From: CAZICM01 sp964537685
GTDB taxonomy: Bacteria > Myxococcota_A > Polyangia > Polyangiales > Polyangiaceae
Direction of reading: 5' to 3'
NCBI GenBank assembly: GCA_964537685.1
Contig: CAZICM010000010.1
Span: forward strand, 149,956 to 213,955
Length of the DNA stretch: 64,000 nucleotides
Translations under genes and position numbers: made by a program
Shown here: positions 41,867-51,043 of the stretch, in pieces
Layout: each line of letters starts with the position of its first letter
Numbering within the stretch: the stretch's first letter is position 1
The notes under the pieces: model-generated
The model's input: only the letters and a program-made list of their open reading frames with translations
Database searches by the model: none
Told to the model about the DNA's origin: nothing

Positions 41867-43270
41867 GTGCACTCAGCATCCAGAGCAGAACAGGATCTTC
41901 CCCAGCTTCTTGGCCGCTATCAGGTTCAATCGCTGATCGGCCAAGGGGCGATGGGGCGTGTGCTTCTCGCGCATGATCCAGTGCTCGATCGGCCTGTTGC
42001 CATTAAGCATTTGCGCGACGATTTAAATCTGCCGCCCGAGGTCCGCGCGGGCCTGCTTACGCGGATGAGGCATGAGGCCAGAGCGGCCGCGCGCGTCATG
42101 CATCCTCATCTCATTACACTTCACGACATGGGCGAGGATGAAAAGCTCGGCCTGTTTTTGGTGTTTGAGTATGTCGAGGGAGCAACGCTGAAGGAACGGC
42201 TTTTGGAGGGAAGGCTTTCGCCCAAGGAATGCGCGCGTTTGGTGAGGGAGCTGGGCAGCGCGCTCAGCATGGCGCACGGCGCGGGCATCCTGCACCGGGA
42301 TATCAAGCCGGAAAATATTATTCTGTCGCCCGCGGGCGCGAAGATTGCCGACTTTGGCATCGCGCGCATTCCTAACTCGACGCTGACTCACGCGGGGGGC
42401 CTGATGGGAACTCCGGCCTACAGTGCGCCGGAAACCTTTAGGGAAAGCCTGTTTTCGCCGGAGAGCGATCAGTTTTCGCTGGCGGCGACGATATACGAAG
42501 CGCTGTCGGGACGGCGCGCGTTTCCCGGCGATGATGCCGTGACCGTTGCGGGGCGCATCGCGAGCCGGCCGCCCGACCCTGTCTCGAAACGCCTTGGTTT
42601 AAAGGATTCCGTGGACGAAGTGCTACTCCGCGCGATGAACAAAGATCCGGCGCTTCGCTTTCCAGGCTGTGACGCCTTTGGCAAAGCGCTGAGCAAGGCT
42701 CTTTTGGACGATCGGGCGGCGGCGGGCCGGGCGGACAAAACGCCGGGGCATGCGCAAAGAACGCCGCTTCCCGCGATGGAACCGGGTGCGGACTCGGTTC
42801 GGAAAGATCATGAGCTGCCCAGAGAGCGCAATACGAGAAATATGCTGCTGGGCGCGGTGGTGGTCGTGGTGACGCTGGTGCTCTTGATGCAGACGGCGCT
42901 GAAGAATCGGGAGGGCAATGATTCCAGGGAGCCGAATGGATTGGGCATGGCGGACGGCGGTGAAGTGGATGCGGCAAGCTCTTCGGCTTTGTCACCTGCC
43001 TCGGCAAAAACGGTGTTCGCACCGCCTGTGCGCGTTCCAAAAAGCAAGGCATCGCAAGATGCCGAATCCGATGCGGGACCGGGCGCGCCGAACGATGCTG
43101 GAAGCCCAGGGGATGCGGGCGATCCAACACTGCCCGCCGATGCTTCAGCGGGGCCGCCGTCCGCTACTTCTTCAGCCGCCGATGCGGGTTTTGACGTGCC
43201 CGATGCGGCTCCAATACCCGATGCAGCAGCAGCACCCAATCCAACGGGTCCCTCCGCACCGGCCCCATAA
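41867..43270 (+). CDS. Pkn-type Ser/Thr protein kinase with a membrane segment and acidic Pro-rich tail
   Basis: GTG at 41867; 467 residues. The kinase domain at residues ~15-275 carries IGQGAMGRV, VAIKHL, ILHRDIKPEN, ADFGIA and SAPE, with catalytic residues complete. Membrane segment at ~325-345 (MLLGAVVVVVTLVLLMQ). The extracellular tail (~120 residues) is Ala/Asp/Pro/Ser-rich and has no fold. It diverges from the FIST operon; the spacing is 71 bp. Confidence 0.93.
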   Translation: MHSASRAEQDLPQLLGRYQVQSLIGQGAMGRVLLAHDPVLDRPVAIKHLRDDLNLPPEVRAGLLTRMRHEARAAARVMHPHLITLHDMGEDEKLGLFLVFEYVEGATLKERLLEGRLSPKECARLVRELGSALSMAHGAGILHRDIKPENIILSPAGAKIADFGIARIPNSTLTHAGGLMGTPAYSAPETFRESLFSPESDQFSLAATIYEALSGRRAFPGDDAVTVAGRIASRPPDPVSKRLGLKDSVDEVLLRAMNKDPALRFPGCDAFGKALSKALLDDRAAAGRADKTPGHAQRTPLPAMEPGADSVRKDHELPRERNTRNMLLGAVVVVVTLVLLMQTALKNREGNDSREPNGLGMADGGEVDAASSSALSPASAKTVFAPPVRVPKSKASQDAESDAGPGAPNDAGSPGDAGDPTLPADASAGPPSATSSAADAGFDVPDAAPIPDAAAAPNPTGPSAPAP

Positions 43271-43338
43271 CGAAAGCTTGGACAAACAGGGCGGCCTCCG
43301 TTCACCAAAGTCACCAAAGACATCAAAGCTTCGCTAGG

Positions 43339-44640
43339 ATGGCGCTCGTTATGCTTCGCAAACAGCGTGTGCAAGCGTTCGCTTTGTTCTGCACGGCGGC
43401 TGCATTTTCCGGGCTTTGGGCGACGCCGGCGCGCGCCGCGCTTCCGCTTGTTGTGACGGACAGCGAAAGCATGGATGGCATTCGGCAGTACACGGAAGTG
43501 ACCGTCAAGGCAGGCGGCTCTATCCGTGTGAAGCCGCTTGGAACAGGAGTCGGTTTTCTTCACCTTCGAGCGAACCGAATCGTGATCGAAATGGGCGGCT
43601 CGATTGATGCGAGCGGCGCAGGATTTCAGGGCGTGGACGGCGCCAACGGCGATGCGCAGAACGGTTCGGACGCGGGCGGAAAAGTGGGCCTGATGCCGGG
43701 AGATCCGGGCACAGGCGGCGCGAATGCAGGCGATGGAGGGCGAGGCACAACGGTGCTCAATGGCAATTGTTCGGCCATTCAAGGCTTGAACGGCGGCCAG
43801 GCTTACATGATGCCCAGCCTTCTTCAGTTTGGCGGTGCGGGCGGCGCGTTTCAGTCTTCAGCGACCGTATTGTCCTCGAGAGGCGGCGCGGGCGGCGGCC
43901 GGATTACGCTGGAAGCGGCGGAGATTCACATTGCCGGGCTTGTGGCGGCGAAAGGCCAGGATGGCATCGCAGCAGGCGGAACCGGCTCGGGCGGAGGCGC
44001 GGGCGGCGCCGTTGAAATAAGGGCGGGAACGCTGACGGGCGATGGAACGATCACCGTGCGCGGCGGATATGGCGGTGAAGGGGTGAAGAGCGGGGGCGGA
44101 GGCGGAGGCGGTGTGATTTTAATCAACACGTCCAATGCCGTGCCGATGACGTTGAACCGCGAGGTTGGAGGAGGACTGAGCGGCTCATGCCAAAACAGCG
44201 GCAAGGGCGCCCAAGGCACGGAGATCAACGAAACGACCTTCGCGGCATGTCCCGATATCGATATGGATTCGCACACATCGGCCGTGTGCGGAGGGACCGA
44301 CTGCGATGATTCAGATCCCGGTGTTCATCCCTCGATGATGGGCAATCCCGTCTACGAGCGATGCGATGGTCAAGACAATGACTGCAACGGGATGGTGGAT
44401 GACAATCTTCCTGAGGGAGCGTGCGCTGCTGGATATTTGTGCGAAGGCGGCGCGTGTGTTGAAGATCCGGCTGGACAGGGAGGCAAGGACGCTGGAGCGC
44501 CTCCTGATCGCATTGAATACCAGGGAGGCTGCGCGGCCTCTGGATCAGAAACGGGAAAGGCTTGGATATCCCTGCTTGGCCTGGTTGGACTCCTCATGCC
44601 CGCAAGGCGCATTTCGCGCCGCGCGATGCGAAGCCTATAA
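43339..44640 (+). CDS. Glycine-rich surface protein with MopE-type motif and MYXO-CTERM-like tag
   Basis: This 433-residue protein has a signal peptide (ALFCTAAAFSGLWATPARA), a Gly-rich beta-helical region (residues ~60-290), then the Cys/Asp-rich metal-binding motif GTDCDDSDPGVHP...CDGQDNDCNGMVDD known from MopE-like proteins. The end is GGCAASGSETGKAWISLLGL then VGLLMPARRISRR: Gly-Cys, a hydrophobic stretch and a basic tail, matching the layout of the MYXO-CTERM tag processed by myxosortases. It is probably an outer-surface or secreted protein. ATG at 43339, with a second ATG twelve bases later. Confidence 0.75.
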   Translation: MALVMLRKQRVQAFALFCTAAAFSGLWATPARAALPLVVTDSESMDGIRQYTEVTVKAGGSIRVKPLGTGVGFLHLRANRIVIEMGGSIDASGAGFQGVDGANGDAQNGSDAGGKVGLMPGDPGTGGANAGDGGRGTTVLNGNCSAIQGLNGGQAYMMPSLLQFGGAGGAFQSSATVLSSRGGAGGGRITLEAAEIHIAGLVAAKGQDGIAAGGTGSGGGAGGAVEIRAGTLTGDGTITVRGGYGGEGVKSGGGGGGGVILINTSNAVPMTLNREVGGGLSGSCQNSGKGAQGTEINETTFAACPDIDMDSHTSAVCGGTDCDDSDPGVHPSMMGNPVYERCDGQDNDCNGMVDDNLPEGACAAGYLCEGGACVEDPAGQGGKDAGAPPDRIEYQGGCAASGSETGKAWISLLGLVGLLMPARRISRRAMRSL

Positions 44641-44680
44641 ATACCTAAAAATACTTCGAAATACCTAAAAATACTTCGAT
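44641..44680. repeat. Perfect 20-bp tandem repeat upstream of pdhA
   Basis: ATACCTAAAAATACTTCGA occurs twice with period 20 (44641-44660 and 44661-44680), beginning right after the stop of the preceding gene and ending 48 bases before pdhA. AT-rich direct repeats at this place may bind a regulator or form a promoter. Confidence 0.8.
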
Positions 44681-44728
44681 CCACCATTGACGAAATTCGC
44701 GCCGTACCCAAACAGCCCGGAGCACGAC

Positions 44729-45703
44729 ATGCACGACACCGGAAGCGATGAGCAACATCTAAAACTCTATGGGCAAATGCTGTTGATCCGCCGTTTCGAG
44801 GAAGAGGCCGCGCGCGCCTATTCCCAAGGCAAAATCGGCGGATTTTTGCATTTGTACATCGGTCAGGAAGCCATTGCCGTGGGAGCCTGCGCGGCGCTCC
44901 GGCCGACGGATTATGTGATCACGACCTATCGCGATCACGGTGTGGCCCTGGCCAAAGGAATGAGCGCCAGAGAAGCGATGGCTGAGCTGTACGGCAAGGC
45001 CACAGGCTGCTCTCAAGGACTGGGCGGCTCGATGCATTTCTTCGATGTGAAAAACCGGATGCTCGGCGGCTATGGCATTGTCGGCGGTCATATCCCAATC
45101 GCCGCAGGCGTCGCATTTGCCTCGAAATACAGGGATGAAGACGATGTGACGATGTGCTTCTTCGGCGAGGGCGCGGTAAGCATCGGCGATTTCCATGAAG
45201 CGCTGTCGCTGGCCTCGCTGTGGAAACTTCCCATCGTGTTTGTGTGCGAAAACAATGAATACGCCATGGGCACGCCGCTTCAGCGCACGCTCAGCGTGGA
45301 AGATGTGTCCGTGAAGGCCGTCGCCTATGGAATGGCGCGCGATCGCTTTGATTCAATGCATGTGCTCGATGTCAAAGCGAGGCTCGAGGAGCACATCGAC
45401 AGGGCGCGCCGCATGCACGAGCCCACCCTGGTCGAGATTCGCACCTATCGCTTCCGGGGCCATTCGATGAGCGATCCGGCGAAGTACCGGACGACCGAAG
45501 AAGTCGAAGAGCGCAAGCGCAACGATTCGATTCTGAGATCGAGAACGGAGCTTGAAATCAAGGGCTATCAGAAGCAGCTCGATGCGATCGACGCCCAAGT
45601 GGAAGACGAAGTGGCGGATGCGGTTCGCTTCGCCGAACAGAGTCCGGAACCGGGTCCGGAAATTTTGGAGCCAACCACTTATCTTGGGCCGTTCGCGCGC
45701 TGA
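44729..45703 (+). CDS. pdhA: Pyruvate dehydrogenase E1 component, alpha subunit
   Basis: ATG at 44729 (GGAG at 44719) gives 324 residues, near the usual size. RRFEEEAARAYSQGKIGGFLHL, YRDHGVALAKGM and GKATGCSQGLGGSMHFFD are typical E1 alpha segments. The ThDP-binding motif is GEGAVSIGDFHEALSLASLWKLPIVFVCENN, and the active-site region around RFRGHSMSDPAKYR carries the phosphorylatable Ser area known in E1 alpha. It decarboxylates pyruvate with the beta subunit encoded next. It is first of an operon with pdhB and the E2 gene. Confidence 0.95.
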   Translation: MHDTGSDEQHLKLYGQMLLIRRFEEEAARAYSQGKIGGFLHLYIGQEAIAVGACAALRPTDYVITTYRDHGVALAKGMSAREAMAELYGKATGCSQGLGGSMHFFDVKNRMLGGYGIVGGHIPIAAGVAFASKYRDEDDVTMCFFGEGAVSIGDFHEALSLASLWKLPIVFVCENNEYAMGTPLQRTLSVEDVSVKAVAYGMARDRFDSMHVLDVKARLEEHIDRARRMHEPTLVEIRTYRFRGHSMSDPAKYRTTEEVEERKRNDSILRSRTELEIKGYQKQLDAIDAQVEDEVADAVRFAEQSPEPGPEILEPTTYLGPFAR

Positions 45704-45752
45704 AAGGCGGCTTTTCGGTACACCCATGAACGAGGGACAGGGAGCCTAAGCG

Positions 45753-46733
45753 ATGAAAGTAATGCGCTTTCGGGAAGCCGTGCGCGCGGCGATGATTGAA
45801 GAAATGGAGCGCGACTCGCGTGTCTTTTTGATGGGCGAGGAAGTCGGCCATTATCAAGGAGCCTACAAAGTCACCGAGGGGATGCTCGACCGGTTCGGGC
45901 CAAAGCGGGTCATCGATACGCCGATTACGGAGAGCGGTTTTACCGGCATTGCTATCGGTGCGGCCATGGTGGGCCTTCGGCCTATCGTCGAGTTTATGAC
46001 GTGGAATTTCTCGGCGGTGGCCTTCGATCAGATTCTCAACAATGCGGCGAAGCTTCGGCAGATGTCGGGCGGTCAGCTTTCCGTGCCCATGGTGATGCGG
46101 GCGCCCAACGGTTCAGCCCGCCAAGTGGGCTCTCAGCATTCCCATGCGATGGAGCCTTTTTATGCCCATATCCCCGGCGTCAAGGTGCTGGCCCCGGCGA
46201 TGCCCATCGATGCCAAAGGGCTTCTAAAAAGCGCCGTCCGCGATGGCAACCCGGTGCTCTTCATGGAGAGCGAAACGCTCTACAACGTAAAGGGCGAAGT
46301 CTCCGAGGACCCTGAGTTTTTGGTCCCCATCGGCTCCGCTTCCATTGCCCGCGAAGGCCGCGACGTGAGCATCATCTCGTGGAGCCGGATGGTCCATGTC
46401 TCCCTCGAGGCCGCCGCCGAGCTTCAAAAAGAAGGTATCAGCGCCGAAGTTGTCGATCTGCGTTCGCTTCGCCCGCTCGACGAAGAAACCATCGTAAACA
46501 GCATTTCAAAAACCCACCGCGCGGTGGTCGTGCACGAAGGCTTTCCCTATGGCGGCGTCGGTGCTGAAGTCGTTGATCGGATTCAGCGCTTGGCTTTTGA
46601 TGAGCTGGACGCGCCTGTGCTGCGGGTGACCACGCGCGATGTGCCCATGCCCTACAACGCAAAGCTCGAGCAGTACGTGATTCCGCAGGCGGGCGGCGTG
46701 ATCGAGAGCGTTCGGCGGGTGCTGTACAAATAA
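45753..46733 (+). CDS. pdhB: Pyruvate dehydrogenase E1 component, beta subunit
   Basis: This 326-residue protein starts MKVMRFREAVRAAMIEEMERDSRVFLMGEEVG, with GGGAGC upstream of the ATG at 45753. Segments ITESGFTGIAIGAAMVGLRPIVEFM, PNGSARQVGSQHSHAMEPFYAHIPG and VHEGFPYGGVGAEV are typical E1 beta motifs. Transketolase-like pyrimidine and C-terminal domains are both present. It forms the heterotetramer with PdhA. Confidence 0.95.
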   Translation: MKVMRFREAVRAAMIEEMERDSRVFLMGEEVGHYQGAYKVTEGMLDRFGPKRVIDTPITESGFTGIAIGAAMVGLRPIVEFMTWNFSAVAFDQILNNAAKLRQMSGGQLSVPMVMRAPNGSARQVGSQHSHAMEPFYAHIPGVKVLAPAMPIDAKGLLKSAVRDGNPVLFMESETLYNVKGEVSEDPEFLVPIGSASIAREGRDVSIISWSRMVHVSLEAAAELQKEGISAEVVDLRSLRPLDEETIVNSISKTHRAVVVHEGFPYGGVGAEVVDRIQRLAFDELDAPVLRVTTRDVPMPYNAKLEQYVIPQAGGVIESVRRVLYK

Positions 46734-46779
46734 CGATTTTCCAAGGCTTTTAACCTCTTAAACGACAGCGGTACATCCC

Positions 46780-48363
46780 ATGGCGAAGGTTCTCGAAATG
46801 CCGAAATTGTCCCCCACGATGGAGGAGGGACAAATTAGTGCGTGGCACAAAGAAGAAGGCGAGGCGATTGCTGTCGACGATCTGCTCGCTGAGGTCGAAA
46901 CCGATAAGGCGACGATGGAGTACCGGTCGTTTGACAAAGGGACTCTGCTCAAGATTTTGGTGCCTGCTGGAAGTGTGGTGAAGCTGGGTCAGCCCGTTGC
47001 CGTGCTGGGTTCGCCCGGTGAGGACATCGGTGCGCTGCTCGCGAATCTCCATCTCTCAACCCCTGCGCCGGCCGAACCAAGCGCCGCTGCAGAACCCGCG
47101 CCCGCCGCAAAAACCGCCGCCCCGCCCACACCCGCTGAAAAGACACCGGCGCGGACGACCTTCGAACCCGCTCCGCCCACACCTAGGGCAGGCGCTCCAA
47201 TCACAGCCAAACCCATAGCCAAAGCACCGCCGACACCCAGAAGCGCCGAGCATGTGATTGTAGGAACGCCTTCAAAGCGCTCAGCCCCTCCTCCCGTGGT
47301 GGCCGAGGTCAGCGCATCATCGCCCAAACCCATCATTTCCGGCTCTCCCGATGCAGCGCGCGCAGACGACAGCCGCGTGAAGGCTTCACCCTATGTGCGT
47401 AAGCTGGCGAGGGAGCGCGGCGTCGATCTATCGTCGATTTTTGGAAGCGGACCCGGCGGCCGGATTATTTCGCGCGATATCGAGCAGCTTCCCGGAGCGG
47501 GAGCCCAAGAGAAAACGATGCCCGCGGCACCAGCCGCCATTTTCGTCGAACCCAGGCCGGCGCCCATAGCCGCACCGCTGCCCAAGGCTATTCCCTCCGC
47601 TTCAGGCCCCACGGTGAACACAAAGGGCGAAGGTCTGGCCATGCCCGAGGCGCGTCCGCTCAGCATGATGCGCAAAACCATTGCCCGGCGTTTGGTGGAG
47701 TCCAAACAAACCGTTCCCCACTTTTATCTCACCATCGATGTCGACGCGGACGCCCTCTTTACGCTGAGAGAGCAGATCAACGCCGACTTTGCGGCAGCCC
47801 AAAAGAACGAGAAGGCAAAGGACAATGCGCCTCCGCTTCGCGTTTCGTTTAACGATTTGGTTATCAAAGCCTGCGCCTTTGCGCTGACCCGCGTTCCCGA
47901 ATGCAATGCGCAGTTTTCGCCCGAGGCGATCTTGATTCAAAAGCGCGTGGATATATCGGTGGCGGTAGCCGTGCCGGATGGACTGGTCACGCCCGTCGTG
48001 CGCGGCGCGGATGGCAAGTCGGTGCTGGAGATTGCTGCGGAGGTGCAGGATTTGGCCGCCCGCGCGCGAGAAAAGAAGCTCAAGCCCGAGGAAATGATGA
48101 ACGGCACCTTTTCGATTTCCAACTTGGGCATGTACGGCATCGACTCGTTTGCAGCGGTCATCAATCCGCCCGAGGGTGCGATTTTAGCCGTGGGCCAAGT
48201 GCGGAGAGAACCCGTCGTCAAAGGCGACGAAGTGGTGCCCGGACGGCGGATGGCGATGACATTATCCTGCGATCACCGGGTAATCGACGGCGCCGTGGGA
48301 GCCTCTTTCTTGAAAGTATTGCGTCAGCTTCTCGAGCATCCCACGCAAATCCTTATGTTTTAG
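46780..48363 (+). CDS. pdhC: Dihydrolipoamide acetyltransferase (E2) of the pyruvate dehydrogenase complex
   Basis: This 527-residue protein has one lipoyl domain (residues ~1-77) with the lipoylated Lys in ETDKATMEY. A long Ala/Pro linker precedes the E3-binding domain (SPYVRKLARERGVDLSSIFG, GPGGRIISRDI). The C-terminal acetyltransferase domain includes RKTIARRLVESKQTVPHFYL, NLGMYGIDSFAAVINPP and the catalytic DHRVIDGAVGASFL. It accepts the acetyl group from E1 and passes it to CoA. It is third in the pdh operon. No E3 gene follows; the end overlaps the convergent ester-cyclase gene by four bases. Confidence 0.95.
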   Translation: MAKVLEMPKLSPTMEEGQISAWHKEEGEAIAVDDLLAEVETDKATMEYRSFDKGTLLKILVPAGSVVKLGQPVAVLGSPGEDIGALLANLHLSTPAPAEPSAAAEPAPAAKTAAPPTPAEKTPARTTFEPAPPTPRAGAPITAKPIAKAPPTPRSAEHVIVGTPSKRSAPPPVVAEVSASSPKPIISGSPDAARADDSRVKASPYVRKLARERGVDLSSIFGSGPGGRIISRDIEQLPGAGAQEKTMPAAPAAIFVEPRPAPIAAPLPKAIPSASGPTVNTKGEGLAMPEARPLSMMRKTIARRLVESKQTVPHFYLTIDVDADALFTLREQINADFAAAQKNEKAKDNAPPLRVSFNDLVIKACAFALTRVPECNAQFSPEAILIQKRVDISVAVAVPDGLVTPVVRGADGKSVLEIAAEVQDLAARAREKKLKPEEMMNGTFSISNLGMYGIDSFAAVINPPEGAILAVGQVRREPVVKGDEVVPGRRMAMTLSCDHRVIDGAVGASFLKVLRQLLEHPTQILMF

Positions 48364-48929
48364 CTTCGTTGCGTGACCGGCCCATCCATCCCATGCGAAG
48401 AAGGCGGGATCGTCACAACGACCTGACGGCTTGCGGATGGAGTTGGCAATCTCTCCACACTCGGGGGTGCCGCAGGCACGGACGCAGGCGCGGGAAAGGG
48501 CGCCACCAGGCTCGGCGGCGGCAACACGCCCAATTGCTGAAGTAATCCAAAGGCATCCGCGTTCACCCAGCTTTCAACAATCTTCCCCTCGCTGAGCCTG
48601 ATGATATCGATGCCTGACATGGAGATCCGATTGCCTGTAGGCGGAACTCCCATAAACACACCTGTATGGGTGCCCTTGAGCATCCAGCGATAAACCACCT
48701 TATCGCCTTCAGCGATCATATCTTCGACCGTGTATTCGATCGTGGACATCCCCGCGTGCAACATTGAGATAAAGCGGCGCGCGCCTTCAAGTCCACCGAT
48801 TCGCCCCGGATTTGAAGGATCGTGCGCCACATACGCCGGCGAAAAAAATTCTGGGATGCGATCGAGATTTCCCCGATGAACCACATCCTCGGCGAAGGCA
48901 CGCACAATACGCTTGTTCTCCTCGATCAT
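48360..48929 (-). CDS. SnoaL-like ester cyclase / NTF2-fold protein
   Basis: This 189-residue protein starts with ATG at 48929 and AGGAGACGAGG just upstream. The first ~130 residues read as an NTF2/SnoaL ester-cyclase-like domain: VHRGNLDRIPEFFSPAYVAHDP, GARRFISMLHAGMSTIEYTVEDMIAEGDKVVYRW and ISMSGIDIIRLSEGKIVESWVNAD. A Pro/Ala/Val-rich tail of ~50 residues has no fold. The enzymatic role is unknown. It is convergent with the E2 gene. Confidence 0.8.
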   Translation of the reverse strand: MIEENKRIVRAFAEDVVHRGNLDRIPEFFSPAYVAHDPSNPGRIGGLEGARRFISMLHAGMSTIEYTVEDMIAEGDKVVYRWMLKGTHTGVFMGVPPTGNRISMSGIDIIRLSEGKIVESWVNADAFGLLQQLGVLPPPSLVAPFPAPASVPAAPPSVERLPTPSASRQVVVTIPPSSHGMDGPVTQRS

Positions 48930-49073
48930 CCTCGTCTCCTTCGTCTGGGCTCGAGGACATATTCCCCGGCCGATTGCACTTGACCGTAGGCAATCACGTT
49001 CATGTTAGTAAGACCTTCCTTCGACATCACCTAAATTTTGAGGGCCGTCGTCGTATTTAAATACCCGCCGGCG

Positions 49074-49101
49074 TTGACACCCTTCACCCAAAGCTTCTAG
49101 T
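49074..49101 (+). promoter_or_regulatory. Candidate sigma-70 promoter for the gene at 49167
   Basis: TTGACA at 49074-49079 is spaced 16 bases from TCTAGT at 49096-49101, a four-of-six match to TATAAT. It lies 65 bases before the start codon. It is a candidate only. Confidence 0.4.
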
Positions 49102-49166
49102 CTCGTTAACCTGGCATTTGGCAATTTTTTTATGTTTAGATTCACCCTAGCTTTGGAGATGTTCCG

Positions 49167-51035
49167 ATGAACCGATCACGACATGCCCACATTCTCGCCG
49201 CAGCGGCCCTACTCAGCGGAGCGCTCGGATGCGCCGAAGGCACCGAAATCCCTAGAAACAACGGGTCCGGCGGTGAGACAGGCACCACCTCTGGCGGAAT
49301 GGGAGGGGCCGGAGGCGCAGGCGCAGGCATCGGAACGGGAGGAATGGGCACAGGAGGCGCTCCACCGCTCACCTGTGCAAAAGCTGGAGAAACACAAGCA
49401 TGTTATGAGGGCGACCCAGCCAACGCAGGCATCGGCGCTTGTGCAAAGGGCACCCAAACCTGCCAAGCCTCGGGCGAGTTTTTTGTGTGGGGCCCTTGTG
49501 AAGGATGGGTCGGACCCACTGCCGAGAGCTGCGATGGAATGGACAACGATTGCAATGGTGTTGCGGATGAAGGCTGTTGCATGCCCGGCCCCGAAGCCTG
49601 TGATGGCGTGGACAACAACTGCGATGGCCAAGTGGATGAAGGCTGCTGCGTTCCTTCGGCCGAAGTCTGCGATGGGCAAGACAACGACTGCAATGGCCTT
49701 ATCGATGACGGCGCCAACTGTGGACCTGGCAGTTGCGCGGGAGGCCCGGTTGCCTGCATGGATATACCCATTGTTGCCCCTCCCGCTCTAGGCTCGGGCT
49801 GCAAACAAACATTTCCCCCGGTACAGAGCATCCCCTGCCCCATCCCCAATCCTGGAACCCAATACTATGTAAGCGCGGCATCCGGCAGCGATGCCAACGA
49901 TGGCCTAAGCCCCGCCACCGCATGGAAATCGCTATGCTACGCGGCCCAGGCCGCCCCCTCGGGAAGCACGATCCAAGTTGCCGAGGGCGAATATGCATCG
50001 GCCGAAGTCTATGTAGGTAAAGACCTAACGATAAAAGGCGGCTACGATGCGAGCTTTGCCACCTGGGACCCGGATACACATCCAGCCATCTTCTATGGCA
50101 AACTCACCCTCGATCACAATGCCGCGGTATGGGGCGGCTTTAGAATGATTGCCAATCCGCTGAATGCCGATTCATGGAGCTATATGCATCACCGAATCGG
50201 CGCAGGCGTATTTGTGCGCAATTATGTAGAAATCGTCGCTGTAACAGGCTCCGATCCCAATGTGCTCAATCTCTATGGAATCGTCGCGAGCGCCTGCGCG
50301 GGAGGCATTACGGTACTGCGCTGCAATGATATCTATGTCCGCTCCAGCGCGCCCCAGGCATTTGTAACGGATGCGATTGAATATGGCAATGTAGCCCTTC
50401 ATGATGGAGTGTCTATCCTCGACTCAAACCGCATATGCCAAGACAAAGGCGGCCCCGCGACGGCGGCCATCGCCGGCTATGGAAGCTGCTCGGGAAACAA
50501 GGTTTCCGTTATCATGCGCAACAACATCATCGAAAAAGCCGGATTCGGCGGCGGCGAAGGCGTTCATTTTTATGGATGCGGCCAGGCAGATATGGATCTA
50601 ACCCTGACAAACAATACCATTTTATCGGCGGGCAATGGCGTAGCCGGCTATGAAGGGCCTCCGAGCACCCTCCACTGGAAGCTAACCAATAATATTGTTT
50701 TCAGTATGGGCAACGGTTCCAACGCCATCAATGTAGGCTCGGGCGCGGTACAGATAGGAAGCGCCGAAAACAACCTCACCTTTGGATTTAGCAACAACGG
50801 GATCTTCCCCGCGCCTATGCTCAGCGCCGGAAACGACACAAGCGGCATGGCCTCCGCGGCGTCTGTCTTTGTCAATGCGGCCCTGGGCAATTTTAAACTC
50901 CTCGCCGGAGGCCAGGGCGCGGGAACCGGACTAAATGTCTATGGATTAAATACCTATGGAGGCGTAACCACCGATATCCTTCAAGTACCCAGAAGCATGA
51001 TGGGTGCCTGGGATCGCGGCGCATATAGCCAATAG
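49167..51035 (+). CDS. Lipoprotein with MopE-type metal-binding repeats and beta-helix
   Basis: This 622-residue protein has a lipobox (LSGALGC), a Gly-rich linker and three Cys/Asp-rich motifs in tandem at about residues 115-195: ESCDGMDNDCNGVADEGC, EACDGVDNNCDGQVDEGC and EVCDGQDNDCNGLIDDG. The rest is a right-handed beta-helix of the pectate-lyase/DUF1565 type: YYVSAASGSDANDGLSPATAWKSL, AEGEYASAEVYVGKDLTIKGGY and NNTILSAGNG. It is probably exported and surface-bound. ATG at 49167; GGAGA is a few bases upstream. Confidence 0.8.
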   Translation: MNRSRHAHILAAAALLSGALGCAEGTEIPRNNGSGGETGTTSGGMGGAGGAGAGIGTGGMGTGGAPPLTCAKAGETQACYEGDPANAGIGACAKGTQTCQASGEFFVWGPCEGWVGPTAESCDGMDNDCNGVADEGCCMPGPEACDGVDNNCDGQVDEGCCVPSAEVCDGQDNDCNGLIDDGANCGPGSCAGGPVACMDIPIVAPPALGSGCKQTFPPVQSIPCPIPNPGTQYYVSAASGSDANDGLSPATAWKSLCYAAQAAPSGSTIQVAEGEYASAEVYVGKDLTIKGGYDASFATWDPDTHPAIFYGKLTLDHNAAVWGGFRMIANPLNADSWSYMHHRIGAGVFVRNYVEIVAVTGSDPNVLNLYGIVASACAGGITVLRCNDIYVRSSAPQAFVTDAIEYGNVALHDGVSILDSNRICQDKGGPATAAIAGYGSCSGNKVSVIMRNNIIEKAGFGGGEGVHFYGCGQADMDLTLTNNTILSAGNGVAGYEGPPSTLHWKLTNNIVFSMGNGSNAINVGSGAVQIGSAENNLTFGFSNNGIFPAPMLSAGNDTSGMASAASVFVNAALGNFKLLAGGQGAGTGLNVYGLNTYGGVTTDILQVPRSMMGAWDRGAYSQ

Positions 51036-51043
51036 CCGCTTCT

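Noticed and set aside
49110..49140. Sigma-54 promoter (CTGGCATTTGGCAA)
   Set aside because: The GG and GC elements are too close together for a -24/-12 promoter.
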